NCBI GenBank assembly: GCA_947581855.1
Contig: CANPVZ010000021.1
Coordinates: 1 to 64,000, forward strand
DNA length: 64,000 bases
Direction of reading: 5' to 3'
Origin: an uncultured Phocaeicola sp.
GTDB taxonomy: Bacteria; Bacteroidota; Bacteroidia; Bacteroidales; Bacteroidaceae
The notes under the pieces were generated by a model. The model searched no databases, had not been told where the DNA came from, and was given only the letters and a program-made list of their open reading frames with translations. Each line of letters begins with the position of its first letter. Positions within the stretch are counted from its first letter, which is position 1. The position numbers were made by a program, and so were the translations under genes. Below, one piece after another: positions 18,013 to 27,442 of this stretch.

Positions 18013-20334
18013 TTAGTTGAATATCTTTATACCGACGAACAACGTGCGGGGTTGTGTAGGACCGTAAAAGTATCCCGAATCGCGGTACGTTCCCTTATCC
18101 AGATCCTTTTGAAAAGAGTTGAAGATGTTTTGCACACCTCCGTTAAGCTGGAGTTTGATATGGTCTTTCAATACAAACGTATAATTCAGTTTCAGGTTTA
18201 AATCGAAAAACGAGGGAGTATGCGTTATTTCGTCTTTGGCAATATAGCTATACGGAAAATTGTCGGGAACATCGGTGGGTGCTACGTGAGGCACATACAT
18301 GCGACCCGTATAAATTCCAGATAGCGAGAAGTCGAATTGTTTCAATGGGGTGGCAGTCAGGGTAAAATAACCGTAGTAGTCCGGTGTGCGCGGCATGTTT
18401 TTGATTCCTTCCACTGTAGGGTCGTCGCTCCATTTGGTCCATTCGGTGTAGCGGCTGCGTTGTGCAGTAAAGCCCACTTGTAGTGAAGCATCGCGTCCGT
18501 GTGCTATCTTTCCGTCGAAATTGATACCATATACTTGGGCACCGTTGCCATTACGGCGTTCCAATACACTGTATCCGTTTTCGTCCGTACCTATATCCAT
18601 AAGGTGGAATACATCATTGAGTTTGGTATAGAACGCTTCCACCAGTAGATTGGTTTGGAAATGTCCGATTTGGCTGGTCCAGTCCACAGAACCGCTAAAG
18701 CTATTTGATTTTTCCGGTTTCAGCCCTTCGACAAGACGTATCAGCACGCCTTTGCCTCCAACAGCCGTCACGTGCAGATCTTCATCATAAGCTTGCGGCG
18801 CACGGAATCCGGTAGACCACGTCACACGTCCCTGTATCCGGTCACTTGGTTTGTAAAGCACATTAATGCGAGGACTGAAAATAGGGTGATCTATCAGGTT
18901 ATGCTTGTCCAGACGTGCGCCTGCCAAAAGCACAAATCGATTGAGTTTCCATTCGTTTTGCACGAAACCTCCTGCAATGCGGACATCTTGTTTCATATCC
19001 CGCTGGTATCCTGTCATGATATCATGTAACGCATTGTTTTGGTATTCCATTCCGGCGGTAAATGTGGCGGGTGCAAAAAGTACCCGATTGAAGTTGCCCA
19101 CATACATACCTCCGGTAACCCATGTCAAATCATCCGTTTTGCCGTATGCGTTGGGGTCTTGCTGTGCGCCGTAATAACTGTTACGATCGGTGTGTTGTAT
19201 GGAACCGTAAAACGAGAGTTTGTGCTTGTATTCTTTCCAAAACAAGTCGTAACTCAGACCACCACTGTTAATTACATGTTTAGTCTGTTCGGTAATATCA
19301 GCTTCGTGCGGTTGCAAATCGAAATGATTACCTCCTCTGCGGAACTCGTTCGTAGTGTGATATTCCGCGCTGATACGGCTAAATTGGGTGGGGCGGTAGT
19401 AAGCACGCAGTCCGAACGTATGCATGTTTAGTTTTCCAAGTTCGGAAAATCCATCTCCATCGCGGTCGTAAGCGTTCCGGTTGCGGTACGATTCATATAA
19501 GGCGATACCATATGTATTGTCTTTAGAAACTAACGAAGCGTTTGCGCCCACATATTGTTCCCAACTATCTCCGTCCATACACGAAAGCATGGAAGAAACC
19601 TGGAAACTGTTGCTTACAGGGTCTTTGGTGATAATGTTGATAGTACCTCCCACAGCATTAGCGCCGAAGAGTGCCGAACCGCCTCCTCGTACCACCTCTA
19701 CCCGTTCTACCATATTGACGGGGATCTGTTCTAAACCGTATACGCCTGCTAACGAACTTACTACTGGACGGCTATTAATTAATATTTGCGAATACGGACC
19801 TTCCAACCCATTAATGCGCACTTGTGGAAAACCGCAATTTTGGCAGTTGTTTTCCACTCTTAAACCGGATTGGTAGGAGAGTGATTTAGCAAGGTCGGTG
19901 CTGTTCACAGTTTCAAACAGCTTAGTGTTCATAACATTCACTACCACCGGAGCTACCCTGCGGCTCACCTCGTTACGGTTAGCGGAAACCACCACTTCGT
20001 CCATGGTGAAACTTTCTTCCACCATTTCGAAATGAATATCGATAGTATAATTGGCGCTTACCGCTACTTCTTTTTCTTGGCTAAGGTAACCCATAGCTTT
20101 AACTTGTAGTTTATATGTTTTTGGAAGAAGGCCTTTCAGTTCGAACTCTCCGTTTTCGTCTGAAACCGTTCCGGTTCCCTGTCCTATAATTTGTATGGTA
20201 GCATAGGGGATACTGTTTTCCGAACCCTTTTCAATGACATGTCCTGTAATACGGTTTCCCGGTTTGATAGGGTTGTTGCCCCATACTGAGATACACGCTA
20301 TAATTGTTACCAGCGTGAGTATGTAGTGTTTCAT
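18013..20334 (-). CDS. TonB-dependent outer-membrane receptor
   Basis: A TonB-dependent transporter of 773 residues that imports a scarce nutrient. It has a signal peptide ending near SVWGNNP. A carboxypeptidase-regulatory-like domain follows (GHVIEKGSENSIPYATIQIIG), then a TonB box region (FTMDEVVVSANRNEVS), a plug (QVRINGLEGPYSQILINSRP, VERVEVVRGGGSALFGANAV) and a barrel ending in PRTLFVGIKIFN. It is of the BtuB/CirA size class, not SusC. A Cys pair in NCQNCGFP at the plug start is notable. A small His-rich protein gene lies upstream on the same strand. That pairing suggests a metal or metal-chelate substrate, which is an inference. Confidence 0.9.
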   Translation of the reverse strand: MKHYILTLVTIIACISVWGNNPIKPGNRITGHVIEKGSENSIPYATIQIIGQGTGTVSDENGEFELKGLLPKTYKLQVKAMGYLSQEKEVAVSANYTIDIHFEMVEESFTMDEVVVSANRNEVSRRVAPVVVNVMNTKLFETVNSTDLAKSLSYQSGLRVENNCQNCGFPQVRINGLEGPYSQILINSRPVVSSLAGVYGLEQIPVNMVERVEVVRGGGSALFGANAVGGTINIITKDPVSNSFQVSSMLSCMDGDSWEQYVGANASLVSKDNTYGIALYESYRNRNAYDRDGDGFSELGKLNMHTFGLRAYYRPTQFSRISAEYHTTNEFRRGGNHFDLQPHEADITEQTKHVINSGGLSYDLFWKEYKHKLSFYGSIQHTDRNSYYGAQQDPNAYGKTDDLTWVTGGMYVGNFNRVLFAPATFTAGMEYQNNALHDIMTGYQRDMKQDVRIAGGFVQNEWKLNRFVLLAGARLDKHNLIDHPIFSPRINVLYKPSDRIQGRVTWSTGFRAPQAYDEDLHVTAVGGKGVLIRLVEGLKPEKSNSFSGSVDWTSQIGHFQTNLLVEAFYTKLNDVFHLMDIGTDENGYSVLERRNGNGAQVYGINFDGKIAHGRDASLQVGFTAQRSRYTEWTKWSDDPTVEGIKNMPRTPDYYGYFTLTATPLKQFDFSLSGIYTGRMYVPHVAPTDVPDNFPYSYIAKDEITHTPSFFDLNLKLNYTFVLKDHIKLQLNGGVQNIFNSFQKDLDKGTYRDSGYFYGPTQPRTLFVGIKIFN

Positions 20335-20421
20335 TTTTATTCCTTTATCGATTTAAAATAGTTGTTTGACCGGCATATTGCCATGTCTCTGTTGCCTCCC
20401 AAACTAAAGTAAGATTTGTGA

Positions 20422-20476
20422 GGAAAAAGTGTAGCTCCTTGTTATGTGGCAAGGAGAGAACACTGATTGCTTTTCC
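20422..20476 (-). promoter_or_regulatory. Structured leader element upstream of the TonB receptor
   Basis: Three nested inverted repeats fold into one hairpin: GGAAAA/TTTTCC outside, AGTGT/ACACT in the middle, and CTCCTTG/CAAGGAG around the loop. It lies between the His-rich gene and the receptor start. It could be an intercistronic terminator, attenuator or mRNA stabiliser. It does not match the cobalamin riboswitch core as far as I can see. Confidence 0.45.
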
Positions 20477-20515
20477 TCGTAATATGAACGGAGTGAAAGC
20501 AAAATATACATGCTG

Positions 20516-20917
20516 TTAAGCAACAAGCGAGGGAGGTGCTCGCAACAGGGTATAGACAAGTGAAACTTTCTGTTTTGAATCGATCTGGATTTTCTCTTTC
20601 AAGAGAATATAATACAACTCCGGCATGTTGAGTGACACCGGTATGGAAACTTCCAGTGTTTGAACATGGTTCAGTTGATGGATAAGCAAATATTGCCCTG
20701 TAGTGTGAGAGTGTTTTTTACTTTTTGATGGGTGTGAATGGACAACCACCACACCGTTGACGTAATGCACATGGGTAAACATAGTAATCCCTGCTTCGTA
20801 CGAGAGGTACAAGCCGAGTAATAATAGAGGTATGAGTTCCTTTATTTTTCTCACAGGGATATTCTGAATTTTCTTACTGTTTGAGATGTTTTTATGTTTT
20901 CGCCTGCAAAGAAACAT
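20516..20917 (-). CDS. Small His-rich membrane-anchored protein of unknown function
   Basis: A 133-residue protein with a basic N terminus, one hydrophobic helix (IKELIPLLLLGLYLSYEAGI, about residues 25-45) and then a His-rich stretch. Six histidines fall within about 25 residues (THVHYVNGVVVVHSHP and KKHSH). The C-terminal half has no recognised motif. It is on the same strand as, and 181 bp upstream of, the TonB receptor gene. The start is uncertain because a weak -7-like box (TTTCTTTG on the minus strand, 20905-20912) overlaps the first codons. Metal binding is plausible but inferred only from the histidines and the neighbour. Confidence 0.55.
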   Translation of the reverse strand: MFLCRRKHKNISNSKKIQNIPVRKIKELIPLLLLGLYLSYEAGITMFTHVHYVNGVVVVHSHPSKSKKHSHTTGQYLLIHQLNHVQTLEVSIPVSLNMPELYYILLKEKIQIDSKQKVSLVYTLLRAPPSLVA

Positions 20918-21072
20918 AAAATCCGTTTAAATGGCAATATTATTTGTAAATAACATCTGAACCAATCTGTCATTATTCTAAGTTTTATTTTTTCTATGTT
21001 TGATAAAACTCTCTTTATCACATTCATAAAGGGTTTCTTCCATTTAGTTGAAAAGCAGAACTGTTAACTGAA

Positions 21073-21442
21073 AGTCCTAATTTATCTATGGTTAGGGATA
21101 TGTTAGAAAAGGCTTTTATTCTATTACCTGATGGTGCAACTTAATTATTCATTCTAATCGAGAGTCACACTATCAGCATTCTACATATTAACATATACTC
21201 AGAAAAAAGGAATTGTATAAAGCATGTGAAGAAAGGGGCACTGCCTGGATAACGCAATAATAGAAAGCTTTTTCGGACTATTAAAATCTGAAGTACTATA
21301 TTTGCGAGACTTAGGGAATACGAAACAAGTTGTTTAAGAACTAAATGAGTATATACACTACTACAATAATTATAGAATTAAAACAGAATTAGAAAGATTG
21401 AGCCCTGTACAATTTAGAACTCAATCTATTAATCCAATTTAG
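21073..21442 (+). pseudogene. Decayed IS3-family (IS150-like) transposase, C-terminal part
   Basis: Translation in three stitched frames recovers the end of an IS3 OrfB integrase: SPNLSMVRDMLEKAF, then IIHSNRESHYQHSTY, then GIV-stop-[22 protein letters not shown] with the catalytic Glu, and ELERLSPVQFRTQS. Several in-frame stops (for example at 21218, 21227 and in the KQVV-stop-ELNEY stretch) and a frameshift near the A run at 21203 show it is dead. The N-terminal half and the left end of the element are missing. Confidence 0.85.
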
Positions 21443-21470
21443 TAACCGTCCAACTTTGGGAGCAGTTTAC
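21073..21470 (+). mobile_element. Remnant of an IS3-family insertion sequence, right end
   Basis: The pseudogene is followed at 21448-21470 by GTCCAACTTTGGGAGCAGTTT, which resembles the terminal inverted repeat of IS150-group elements. No matching left repeat or target duplication was found in 20918-21072, which otherwise holds nothing recognisable. Confidence 0.7.
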
Positions 21471-21564
21471 TTTTTCAATTAAATAAAAGAAAAACCTTTT
21501 TAAGAATTCCTATTTTGGAATACGATAATAAGAAATCTATTTAGCTTTCGTGTAGAATACCTTT

Positions 21565-22293
21565 TTACTTTATTTCTTTTCTTATAGTCTCCCAATGATC
21601 ACAAAAAGCCTGCATGGAAGGAAATAGTAAGTTCGCTCCTTCGTTCAATAAAACTTCATCTGCAAGTGGACCGGTGTTGACTGCTATTGTAAAAATACCC
21701 GCGTCTACTGCAGCTCTCACACCTAATGGAGCATTCTCTATTACAATAGCTTCATTCGGCTGTAAATTTCCTTTCTGAAGAGCCATTAAATAGGGTTCGG
21801 GATGGGGTTTTCCATGTTTTACATCGAAAGCGGTAACCATCACCTCCGGTTTGAATATGTCGGGAAAGTTTGAATTTAGACGTTCTAATAATGAAGTTTG
21901 TCCAGAGCCTGTAACCACCATGGAAAAGAGTCCGTTGGCTTTGATCTTCTCCAGCACTTCCTTTGCGCCGGGCATTCGTTTTGCTTTAGGGTATTTATTG
22001 AATTCTATCGTTTTGGTCTTATAAATTTCCTGAATTTCTTCTTCCGTGGCATCTTTTCCTCGTTCTCGCCGGCTTACTATATTGATGGTGGAAGCGCCTG
22101 TACGTCCTTCGTGCATATAAGCTTCTTCGTAAGGCAGGTTGAAACCATATCGTTCCATTGTATCATGCCAAGACTGGGCATGACTTGGCATAGAGTCAAA
22201 CAGAACCCCGTCCATATCAAAAAGAACGGCTTTAAGACACAGGGTATTGTATGAATGTTGTTGTAAGTAGTTTTTAATTGCTTGTTCAAACAT
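21565..22293 (-). CDS. HAD-superfamily phosphatase, beta-phosphoglucomutase-like
   Basis: A 242-residue cytoplasmic HAD hydrolase. Motif I is FDMDGVLFDS (about residues 25-34), motif II is VVTGSG, motif III is the Lys in KHGKPHPEPYL, and motif IV is IVIENAPLGVRAAVDAG. The helical cap is of the type seen in phosphoglycolate phosphatases and beta-phosphoglucomutases. About twenty residues precede the usual start. No operon partner is present, so the phosphorylated substrate cannot be inferred. The neighbours are an insertion-sequence remnant on one side and a 490-bp non-coding gap on the other. Confidence 0.88.
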   Translation of the reverse strand: MFEQAIKNYLQQHSYNTLCLKAVLFDMDGVLFDSMPSHAQSWHDTMERYGFNLPYEEAYMHEGRTGASTINIVSRRERGKDATEEEIQEIYKTKTIEFNKYPKAKRMPGAKEVLEKIKANGLFSMVVTGSGQTSLLERLNSNFPDIFKPEVMVTAFDVKHGKPHPEPYLMALQKGNLQPNEAIVIENAPLGVRAAVDAGIFTIAVNTGPLADEVLLNEGANLLFPSMQAFCDHWETIRKEIK

Positions 22294-22786
22294 AATAATT
22301 ACAAGTTTAAGTTTTCTTTGTTTTGGTCTTTAATTTTATTTCAAGGCAGTTTTCTTGCAGATTAGTTCTTTAACCCGTTCGTTACAAGAATTATAAAGCT
22401 AATTATTTGAGTATTGGAAACTGAAACTCATAGAGTCAAAGAAGTTAGCATCCGGCAACCTGCTTAAGAGTTAAAGCCCGTTTTTTCTAAGTATCGGCTG
22501 AACTAGCCATCTTGGATTTCCTGTAAACCCCCATGTAAGGTACTGCCATCTTTATCTTTTTTATTATCGCAACCTATACCCATTTATCAGAAATGATACA
22601 AACTAATTCGATTAAAGAACTGTTTATCCAGAGATAAATTATTCCGCTTTGAGTTACTGTAAAGCAGAAAGGATACCTTCTTGGCCTCTTGGTTTTCGAG
22701 ACCAAGCGATACCTCCTTAATCTCCTGAACTGGTCTACCGATTGATACTTCCTTTTAATTTCTTACTCTTCAGGTGGAAAGAGAAC
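22294..22786. other. Intergenic region between HAD and patatin genes
   Basis: No gene, RNA or convincing terminator was seen in these 493 bases. The stretch from about 22660 to 22770 repeats short words such as GATACCTCC and GATACTTCC and looks like degenerate repeat DNA. Confidence 0.3.
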
Positions 22787-24814
22787 CTAAAAGTTGTATC
22801 CTAAACTAACGTAAACTCCGAGTTCCTTAGTGATATTCGAATAACTGAATGTGGCTTCCAAAGGACCGAGAAATGTATCATATCCGTAACTAATACCTCC
22901 TCCCCACATGTTTTGATTGAAGATATCTTCCCATCCGTTACTTTGCAATCCGAAGTTTCCGATGAGCGTAAGGTATTGGTTGCTTCCTATGCGTTGGCGA
23001 AATTTCAATCCTCCGATAAAGGTTTTCGCGCCGGTTACCTGCATATAGCTAATACCAACAAAAGGCATTTGTTGCGGTAAGAATCGACTGAAGGTATTTC
23101 CTCCCACCACATTCATTACCGGAAACGTATAATAATTGTCTTTGGCGAAAATAGCTCGTCCGCATACCCAAGGAAGTAAGGTTAACCGGTTTCTTAACCG
23201 GATGGCTGCTTCCCACGATGCACTGATAATGGGCATAGGTGTCTGACCATTATATTTAACCAGATTATCTGTATAGACGGCACCATTTACTTCCCATTTC
23301 ATTCCCGAGGTAGGATAGGTGCGTTTGTTATAACTGTCGAATTGCATTTGACCGTAATAGATAAAAAAATCTTCATTTTCTACGTTCTCCGGATAAGTGT
23401 AGCCGGGAGGAAGCAGAAAATCATTGAAATGGAAATATTCGTATTTGATTCCGAAATTGAAGCGTATGCTTCGCCAACTTCTTGAAATATTGAACCTCCC
23501 TAAATGATGCAGAAATGAATAAGTACATGTCTTTTTTCCGTAACTATATAAATCCAAATCGTTATAGTCGATTTGATATGCCCAGTCAACGTTCCATTTC
23601 GAATTGAAAGGTCTTACCGAATAGTCCAGCCTGCCTAAAAGTTCGCGTCCGAGGCGGATGGTCAAGGCTAATTCTCTACTTTGCTTTTTGTTTAAATATA
23701 CGCTCGTATTGAAAAGTAGAGTAGCCAATGATTCGTTGTCGAATCGTACTCCTACGTTAATGCTGTTTGCTGGTTTTTTTCCGGGATCTATTTCCGGAAC
23801 AATATCATATTTTTCTTTTAGAGGAATTACGAACGGACCGTGGCGTTTAGCGACATATTCGTCGGAAATGCCAATTTTCTTTTTTAATAGCTTTAAGCTG
23901 TCCCATTGTGATCTGCCTGCCTCCTCACCGCGGTGAAGCAAGGAGTCTATAGCTGTTGAAGTGAAACTTGCTGCGGAATAGTCTTTGGCATTCACTTTTA
24001 TATGAAGATCACTTTTAGCTATATTTTCATCATATTTGTTTTCAACCATAAGGTTGATGATTTGTCCTAAGACTTCTGTCAGAGTGTTTAACTTATCGGC
24101 AGGGGCTAATCCTTCTTGTACATCTACCCCGATAATGATATCGGCTCCCATTTTTTTTGCAATGTCCACCGGATAATTATTACTTAAACCTCCATCCACT
24201 AAAACCATATTATTCCAATGTACGGGTTGAAATACACCGGGTATGGACATACTGGCACGCATGGCTAGAGCTAGTTTTCCTTTATCAAATACATATTCGC
24301 TTCCGTCAACCAGGTTGTGGGCAACGCAGGCAAAAGGAATAGGCAAGTTTTTAAAATCAATGGAATCATGATAGCCCTCCGTCAGCTCCGAAAACAGTTT
24401 AGCTAAATTGCGTCCTTGTATAATACCCCCTTTTAGGGCATCTTTGGGTGTCTTTTTAAAAGGTATGGACAATGTGTATCGCTCTGATTTTAGTTTTTTT
24501 GTGAGCGATTCTTCTTTTCTGTCGGTGGCATCGGTTAATAGATATATCCAATCTTGTGCTCTGACTAAGCTATCCATTTGTGCTGGCGTATAACCGATAG
24601 AGTAAAGTCCCCCTATGATGGAACCCATACTTGTGCCTACTACGTAATCAACAGGTATACCTGCTTCTTCAATTACTTTTAGAGCACCGATATGCGCTAC
24701 ACCTTTTGCTCCGCCTCCACTTAATACGACAGCTACTTTTTTCCGTTCCTGCGCATTACCGGTGAGGCAGAAGAGTAGAAATAACAATCCCAGAAAATGA
24801 ATAATTCTTCTCAT
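22787..24814 (-). CDS. Patatin-like phospholipase with outer-membrane barrel (RssA/PlpD type)
   Basis: A predicted secreted lipid acyl hydrolase of 675 residues. It has a signal peptide (FLGLLFLLFCLTGNAQ). The patatin domain contains the oxyanion hole GGGAKGVAHIG, the nucleophile motif GTSMGS, and the catalytic Asp in VDGGLSNNYPVD. The second half resembles a POTRA-like linker and an Omp85-type beta barrel, and the chain ends in a terminal Phe (LGVYVSLGYNF) as barrels recognised by the BAM machinery do. This architecture is that of type Vd autotransporter-like phospholipases. It stands alone, downstream of pgi. Substrate lipids are unknown. Confidence 0.9.
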   Translation of the reverse strand: MRRIIHFLGLLFLLFCLTGNAQERKKVAVVLSGGGAKGVAHIGALKVIEEAGIPVDYVVGTSMGSIIGGLYSIGYTPAQMDSLVRAQDWIYLLTDATDRKEESLTKKLKSERYTLSIPFKKTPKDALKGGIIQGRNLAKLFSELTEGYHDSIDFKNLPIPFACVAHNLVDGSEYVFDKGKLALAMRASMSIPGVFQPVHWNNMVLVDGGLSNNYPVDIAKKMGADIIIGVDVQEGLAPADKLNTLTEVLGQIINLMVENKYDENIAKSDLHIKVNAKDYSAASFTSTAIDSLLHRGEEAGRSQWDSLKLLKKKIGISDEYVAKRHGPFVIPLKEKYDIVPEIDPGKKPANSINVGVRFDNESLATLLFNTSVYLNKKQSRELALTIRLGRELLGRLDYSVRPFNSKWNVDWAYQIDYNDLDLYSYGKKTCTYSFLHHLGRFNISRSWRSIRFNFGIKYEYFHFNDFLLPPGYTYPENVENEDFFIYYGQMQFDSYNKRTYPTSGMKWEVNGAVYTDNLVKYNGQTPMPIISASWEAAIRLRNRLTLLPWVCGRAIFAKDNYYTFPVMNVVGGNTFSRFLPQQMPFVGISYMQVTGAKTFIGGLKFRQRIGSNQYLTLIGNFGLQSNGWEDIFNQNMWGGGISYGYDTFLGPLEATFSYSNITKELGVYVSLGYNF

Positions 24815-24841
24815 ACCTGATACCTATATTTAATATAAAAA

Positions 24842-24973
24842 TCCAAGAAATCCTATCTGCTTTGCAAATCAAGCTGTCTTGAAAAAAGAAATAATCCTTG
24901 TTTTACCGAAGAACAGGTCATAATTTCTCTCGTTTCATTATCAACCTGACCAAAGAAAATAAGATTTCTTGGA
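24842..24973 (-). other. Structured intergenic segment downstream of pgi
   Basis: TCCAAGAAATC (24842-24852) pairs perfectly with GATTTCTTGGA (24963-24973). Inside, CTTTG pairs with CAAAG and CAGGT with ACCTG. On the minus strand the final arm is followed by ATTTTTAT, so it could end the lysS-gpsA-pgi transcript with an unusually large structure, or be an RNA of about 130 nt. No clear promoter of its own was found. Confidence 0.4.
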
Positions 24974-25078
24974 CATTCCGAATTTTATATCTTCATTCCA
25001 GTTCTTTCTGCCAAGCAATTCTATACTTTATTATTACCTGATATACGAAAGAAACTCACGAAATTTGAAATCATTATC

Positions 25079-26425
25079 TTAGAGCCGGGCTTGAATGGCT
25101 TTAGACTCTTCTTCGTATCCGGGTTTGTTTAACAACGCAAACATATTTTTCTTATATGCTTCCACTCCCGGTTGATTAAACGGATTTACTCCTAACAAAT
25201 AACCACTGATACCGCATGCTTTCTCGAAGAAGTAGATAACCTGTCCCAAATAATATTCGCATAACTCCGGTACAAGTAATCGCATGTTAGGTACTCCTCC
25301 GTCTACGTGAGCCAGTTGGGTTCCTAATTCGGCCATCTTGTTCACTTCATCAACACGTTTTCCTGCCAAGAAGTTCAGTCCATCTAGGTTTTCTTCATCA
25401 AAAGGAACTTCCAGTTTGCGGTTAGGCTTTTCGATGGAGATAACCGTTTCGAAAATTGTACGTTCACCTTCTTGAATCCATTGCCCCATGGAGTGCAGAT
25501 CAGTAGTGAAGTCGACAGCAGCCGGGAAAATACCTTTCAGGTCTTTACCTTCTGATTCTCCGTAAAGCTGTTTCCACCATTCTGAAACATAATGCAATTT
25601 AGGATGGAAATTCACTAATATTTCAATTTTCTTTCCAGCTTCCATATATAAAGCATTGCGGGTTGCCGCATATATAGCCGACGGATTTTCTTCGAACGGA
25701 ATATCCGCACCGGTCAGAGCTTCCATATCTTTGGCACCTTCTACCAGTTTCTCAATATCAAATCCGGCCGTTGCAATCGGTAATAATCCTACAGGAGTCA
25801 GGACAGAGAAACGTCCGCCTACGTTATCCGGAATAATGAATGTTTTATATCCTTCTTTGTCGGCTGTTACGCGAGCCGCTCCTTTTTTAGCATCCGTAAC
25901 GGCTACAATTACTTTTTTAGCCATTTCTTTTCCACGTTGGTCTTCACACTGTTTTTTCAGTAAGCGGAACGCCAAAGCTGTTTCGGTAGTCGTACCGGAT
26001 TTTGATATGTTGATGACTCCAAATTTTTTGTCCTGCAAATACTCCGTGAGTTCTGAAAGGTAATCTTCTCCGATATTATGTCCCGCATAAATCATAACCG
26101 GGCCATCTTGTTTCTTCTGTAACCATTGGAAACTGTTTGATAAAGCCTCTATTACAGCACGCGCACCTAAATAACTGCCACCAATACCGGCAACAATCAC
26201 TACTTCGCAGTTCTCACGAAGAATCTGAGCGGAAGCTTTTAAATCAGCCAGATGTTCTTTAGTAATAGAAGAAGGAAGGTGCAACCAACCTAAAAAATCA
26301 TTACCCAAGCCGGTTCCTTTTTCAAGAGTCTCCATAGCGGCTTTCACTTGAGGCTCATAAGCAGCAATTTTTTCCTTTGGAATAAATTTGGCTACTTTGT
26401 CGATGTTTAAACAAATATTTTTCAT
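25079..26425 (-). CDS. pgi: Glucose-6-phosphate isomerase
   Basis: Interconverts glucose-6-phosphate and fructose-6-phosphate in glycolysis and gluconeogenesis. The 448-residue length is that of the short bacterial form. Sugar-phosphate isomerase segments are clear: [54 protein letters not shown], and the C-terminal [16 protein letters not shown] with its catalytic Lys. It is the last gene of a tight three-gene run with lysS and gpsA, 11 bp after gpsA. The grouping looks like a housekeeping operon rather than a pathway. Confidence 0.97.
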   Translation of the reverse strand: MKNICLNIDKVAKFIPKEKIAAYEPQVKAAMETLEKGTGLGNDFLGWLHLPSSITKEHLADLKASAQILRENCEVVIVAGIGGSYLGARAVIEALSNSFQWLQKKQDGPVMIYAGHNIGEDYLSELTEYLQDKKFGVINISKSGTTTETALAFRLLKKQCEDQRGKEMAKKVIVAVTDAKKGAARVTADKEGYKTFIIPDNVGGRFSVLTPVGLLPIATAGFDIEKLVEGAKDMEALTGADIPFEENPSAIYAATRNALYMEAGKKIEILVNFHPKLHYVSEWWKQLYGESEGKDLKGIFPAAVDFTTDLHSMGQWIQEGERTIFETVISIEKPNRKLEVPFDEENLDGLNFLAGKRVDEVNKMAELGTQLAHVDGGVPNMRLLVPELCEYYLGQVIYFFEKACGISGYLLGVNPFNQPGVEAYKKNMFALLNKPGYEEESKAIQARL

Positions 26426-26436
26426 GGTTATAAAAT

Positions 26437-27441
26437 TTATCTGAGTGAATCAGTTAACAGCTTAATTTCAATCATCGGAGAAATACGTTCATAAAGAATG
26501 TTGTATACCGCATCCATAATAGGCATGTTTACATGAAAATGTTTGTTGAGTTCTTTAATGCATTTTGTTCCATAATATCCTTCCGCAATCATTTCCATTT
26601 CTATCTGGGCGCTTTTTACCGAATATCCTTTTCCTATCATTGTTCCGAATACCCGGTTACGGCTGAAGTTTGAATAACCTGTAACAAGCAAATCTCCTAA
26701 ATATACCGAATCGTCTACTCCGCGTGATATAGGATGTACCGTATTCAAGAAACGGTTCATCTCTTGAACAGCATTTGACATGAGAACGGCCTGAAAATTA
26801 TCACCGTATTTTAAACCGCTGCATATACCTGCAGCAATGGCATAAACATTCTTTAAAACCGATCCGTATTCGATGCCTACTATATCATCACTGACGGAAG
26901 TCTTAATGTATGAACTCATCATCTTTCGTGCAAATTGTTGCGCCTTTTCTATATCAGTACAACCTATAGTCAGGTAAGAAAGGCGTTCCAATGCGACTTC
27001 TTCCGCATGGCACGGGCCTGCCAATACAGCTATGTTTTCAAAAGGGACTCCGTATATCTGGTTAAAATAGCTCGAGATAATCAAGTTCTCGTCCGGTACA
27101 ATACCTTTAATAGCAGTTACCACAAACTTATCCTTAATTTTTGTTTTCAGCTTTTTTAAATGGTTCTTTAAATAAGGAGAAGGGGTAACGAAAATCAATA
27201 TTTCCGATTCTTTTACTATCTTATTGATATCGGATGAGAAATTGATCCGTTTTACATCGAAGCGTACTCCTGTCAGATAAGCAGGATTGTGCCCCAGACG
27301 TTTAAAGTCCTCAATACGGTCGTCACGGCGCATATACCAATTAATGGATTCTTCTTGCGCCAACATGATTTTTGCGATAGCTGTAGCCCAGCTACCGCCT
27401 CCCATGATTGCTATTTTACCATTCGGTAGTTTGGATGCCAT
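26437..27441 (-). CDS. gpsA: Glycerol-3-phosphate dehydrogenase [NAD(P)+]
   Basis: Reduces dihydroxyacetone phosphate to sn-glycerol-3-phosphate, the backbone for membrane phospholipids. The 334-residue protein has the N-terminal dinucleotide fold ([17 protein letters not shown]). The catalytic Lys lies in [20 protein letters not shown], and the C-terminal helical domain contains the NAVQEMNRF and [19 protein letters not shown] signatures. The stop of lysS and the start of gpsA are one base apart, so the genes are cotranscribed. All catalytic features are intact. Confidence 0.96.
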   Translation of the reverse strand: MASKLPNGKIAIMGGGSWATAIAKIMLAQEESINWYMRRDDRIEDFKRLGHNPAYLTGVRFDVKRINFSSDINKIVKESEILIFVTPSPYLKNHLKKLKTKIKDKFVVTAIKGIVPDENLIISSYFNQIYGVPFENIAVLAGPCHAEEVALERLSYLTIGCTDIEKAQQFARKMMSSYIKTSVSDDIVGIEYGSVLKNVYAIAAGICSGLKYGDNFQAVLMSNAVQEMNRFLNTVHPISRGVDDSVYLGDLLVTGYSNFSRNRVFGTMIGKGYSVKSAQIEMEMIAEGYYGTKCIKELNKHFHVNMPIMDAVYNILYERISPMIEIKLLTDSLR

Positions 27442-27442
27442 A

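Noticed and set aside
20335-20515. Cobalamin riboswitch ahead of the TonB receptor
   Set aside because: No B12-box-like core was found; only a nested hairpin is present.
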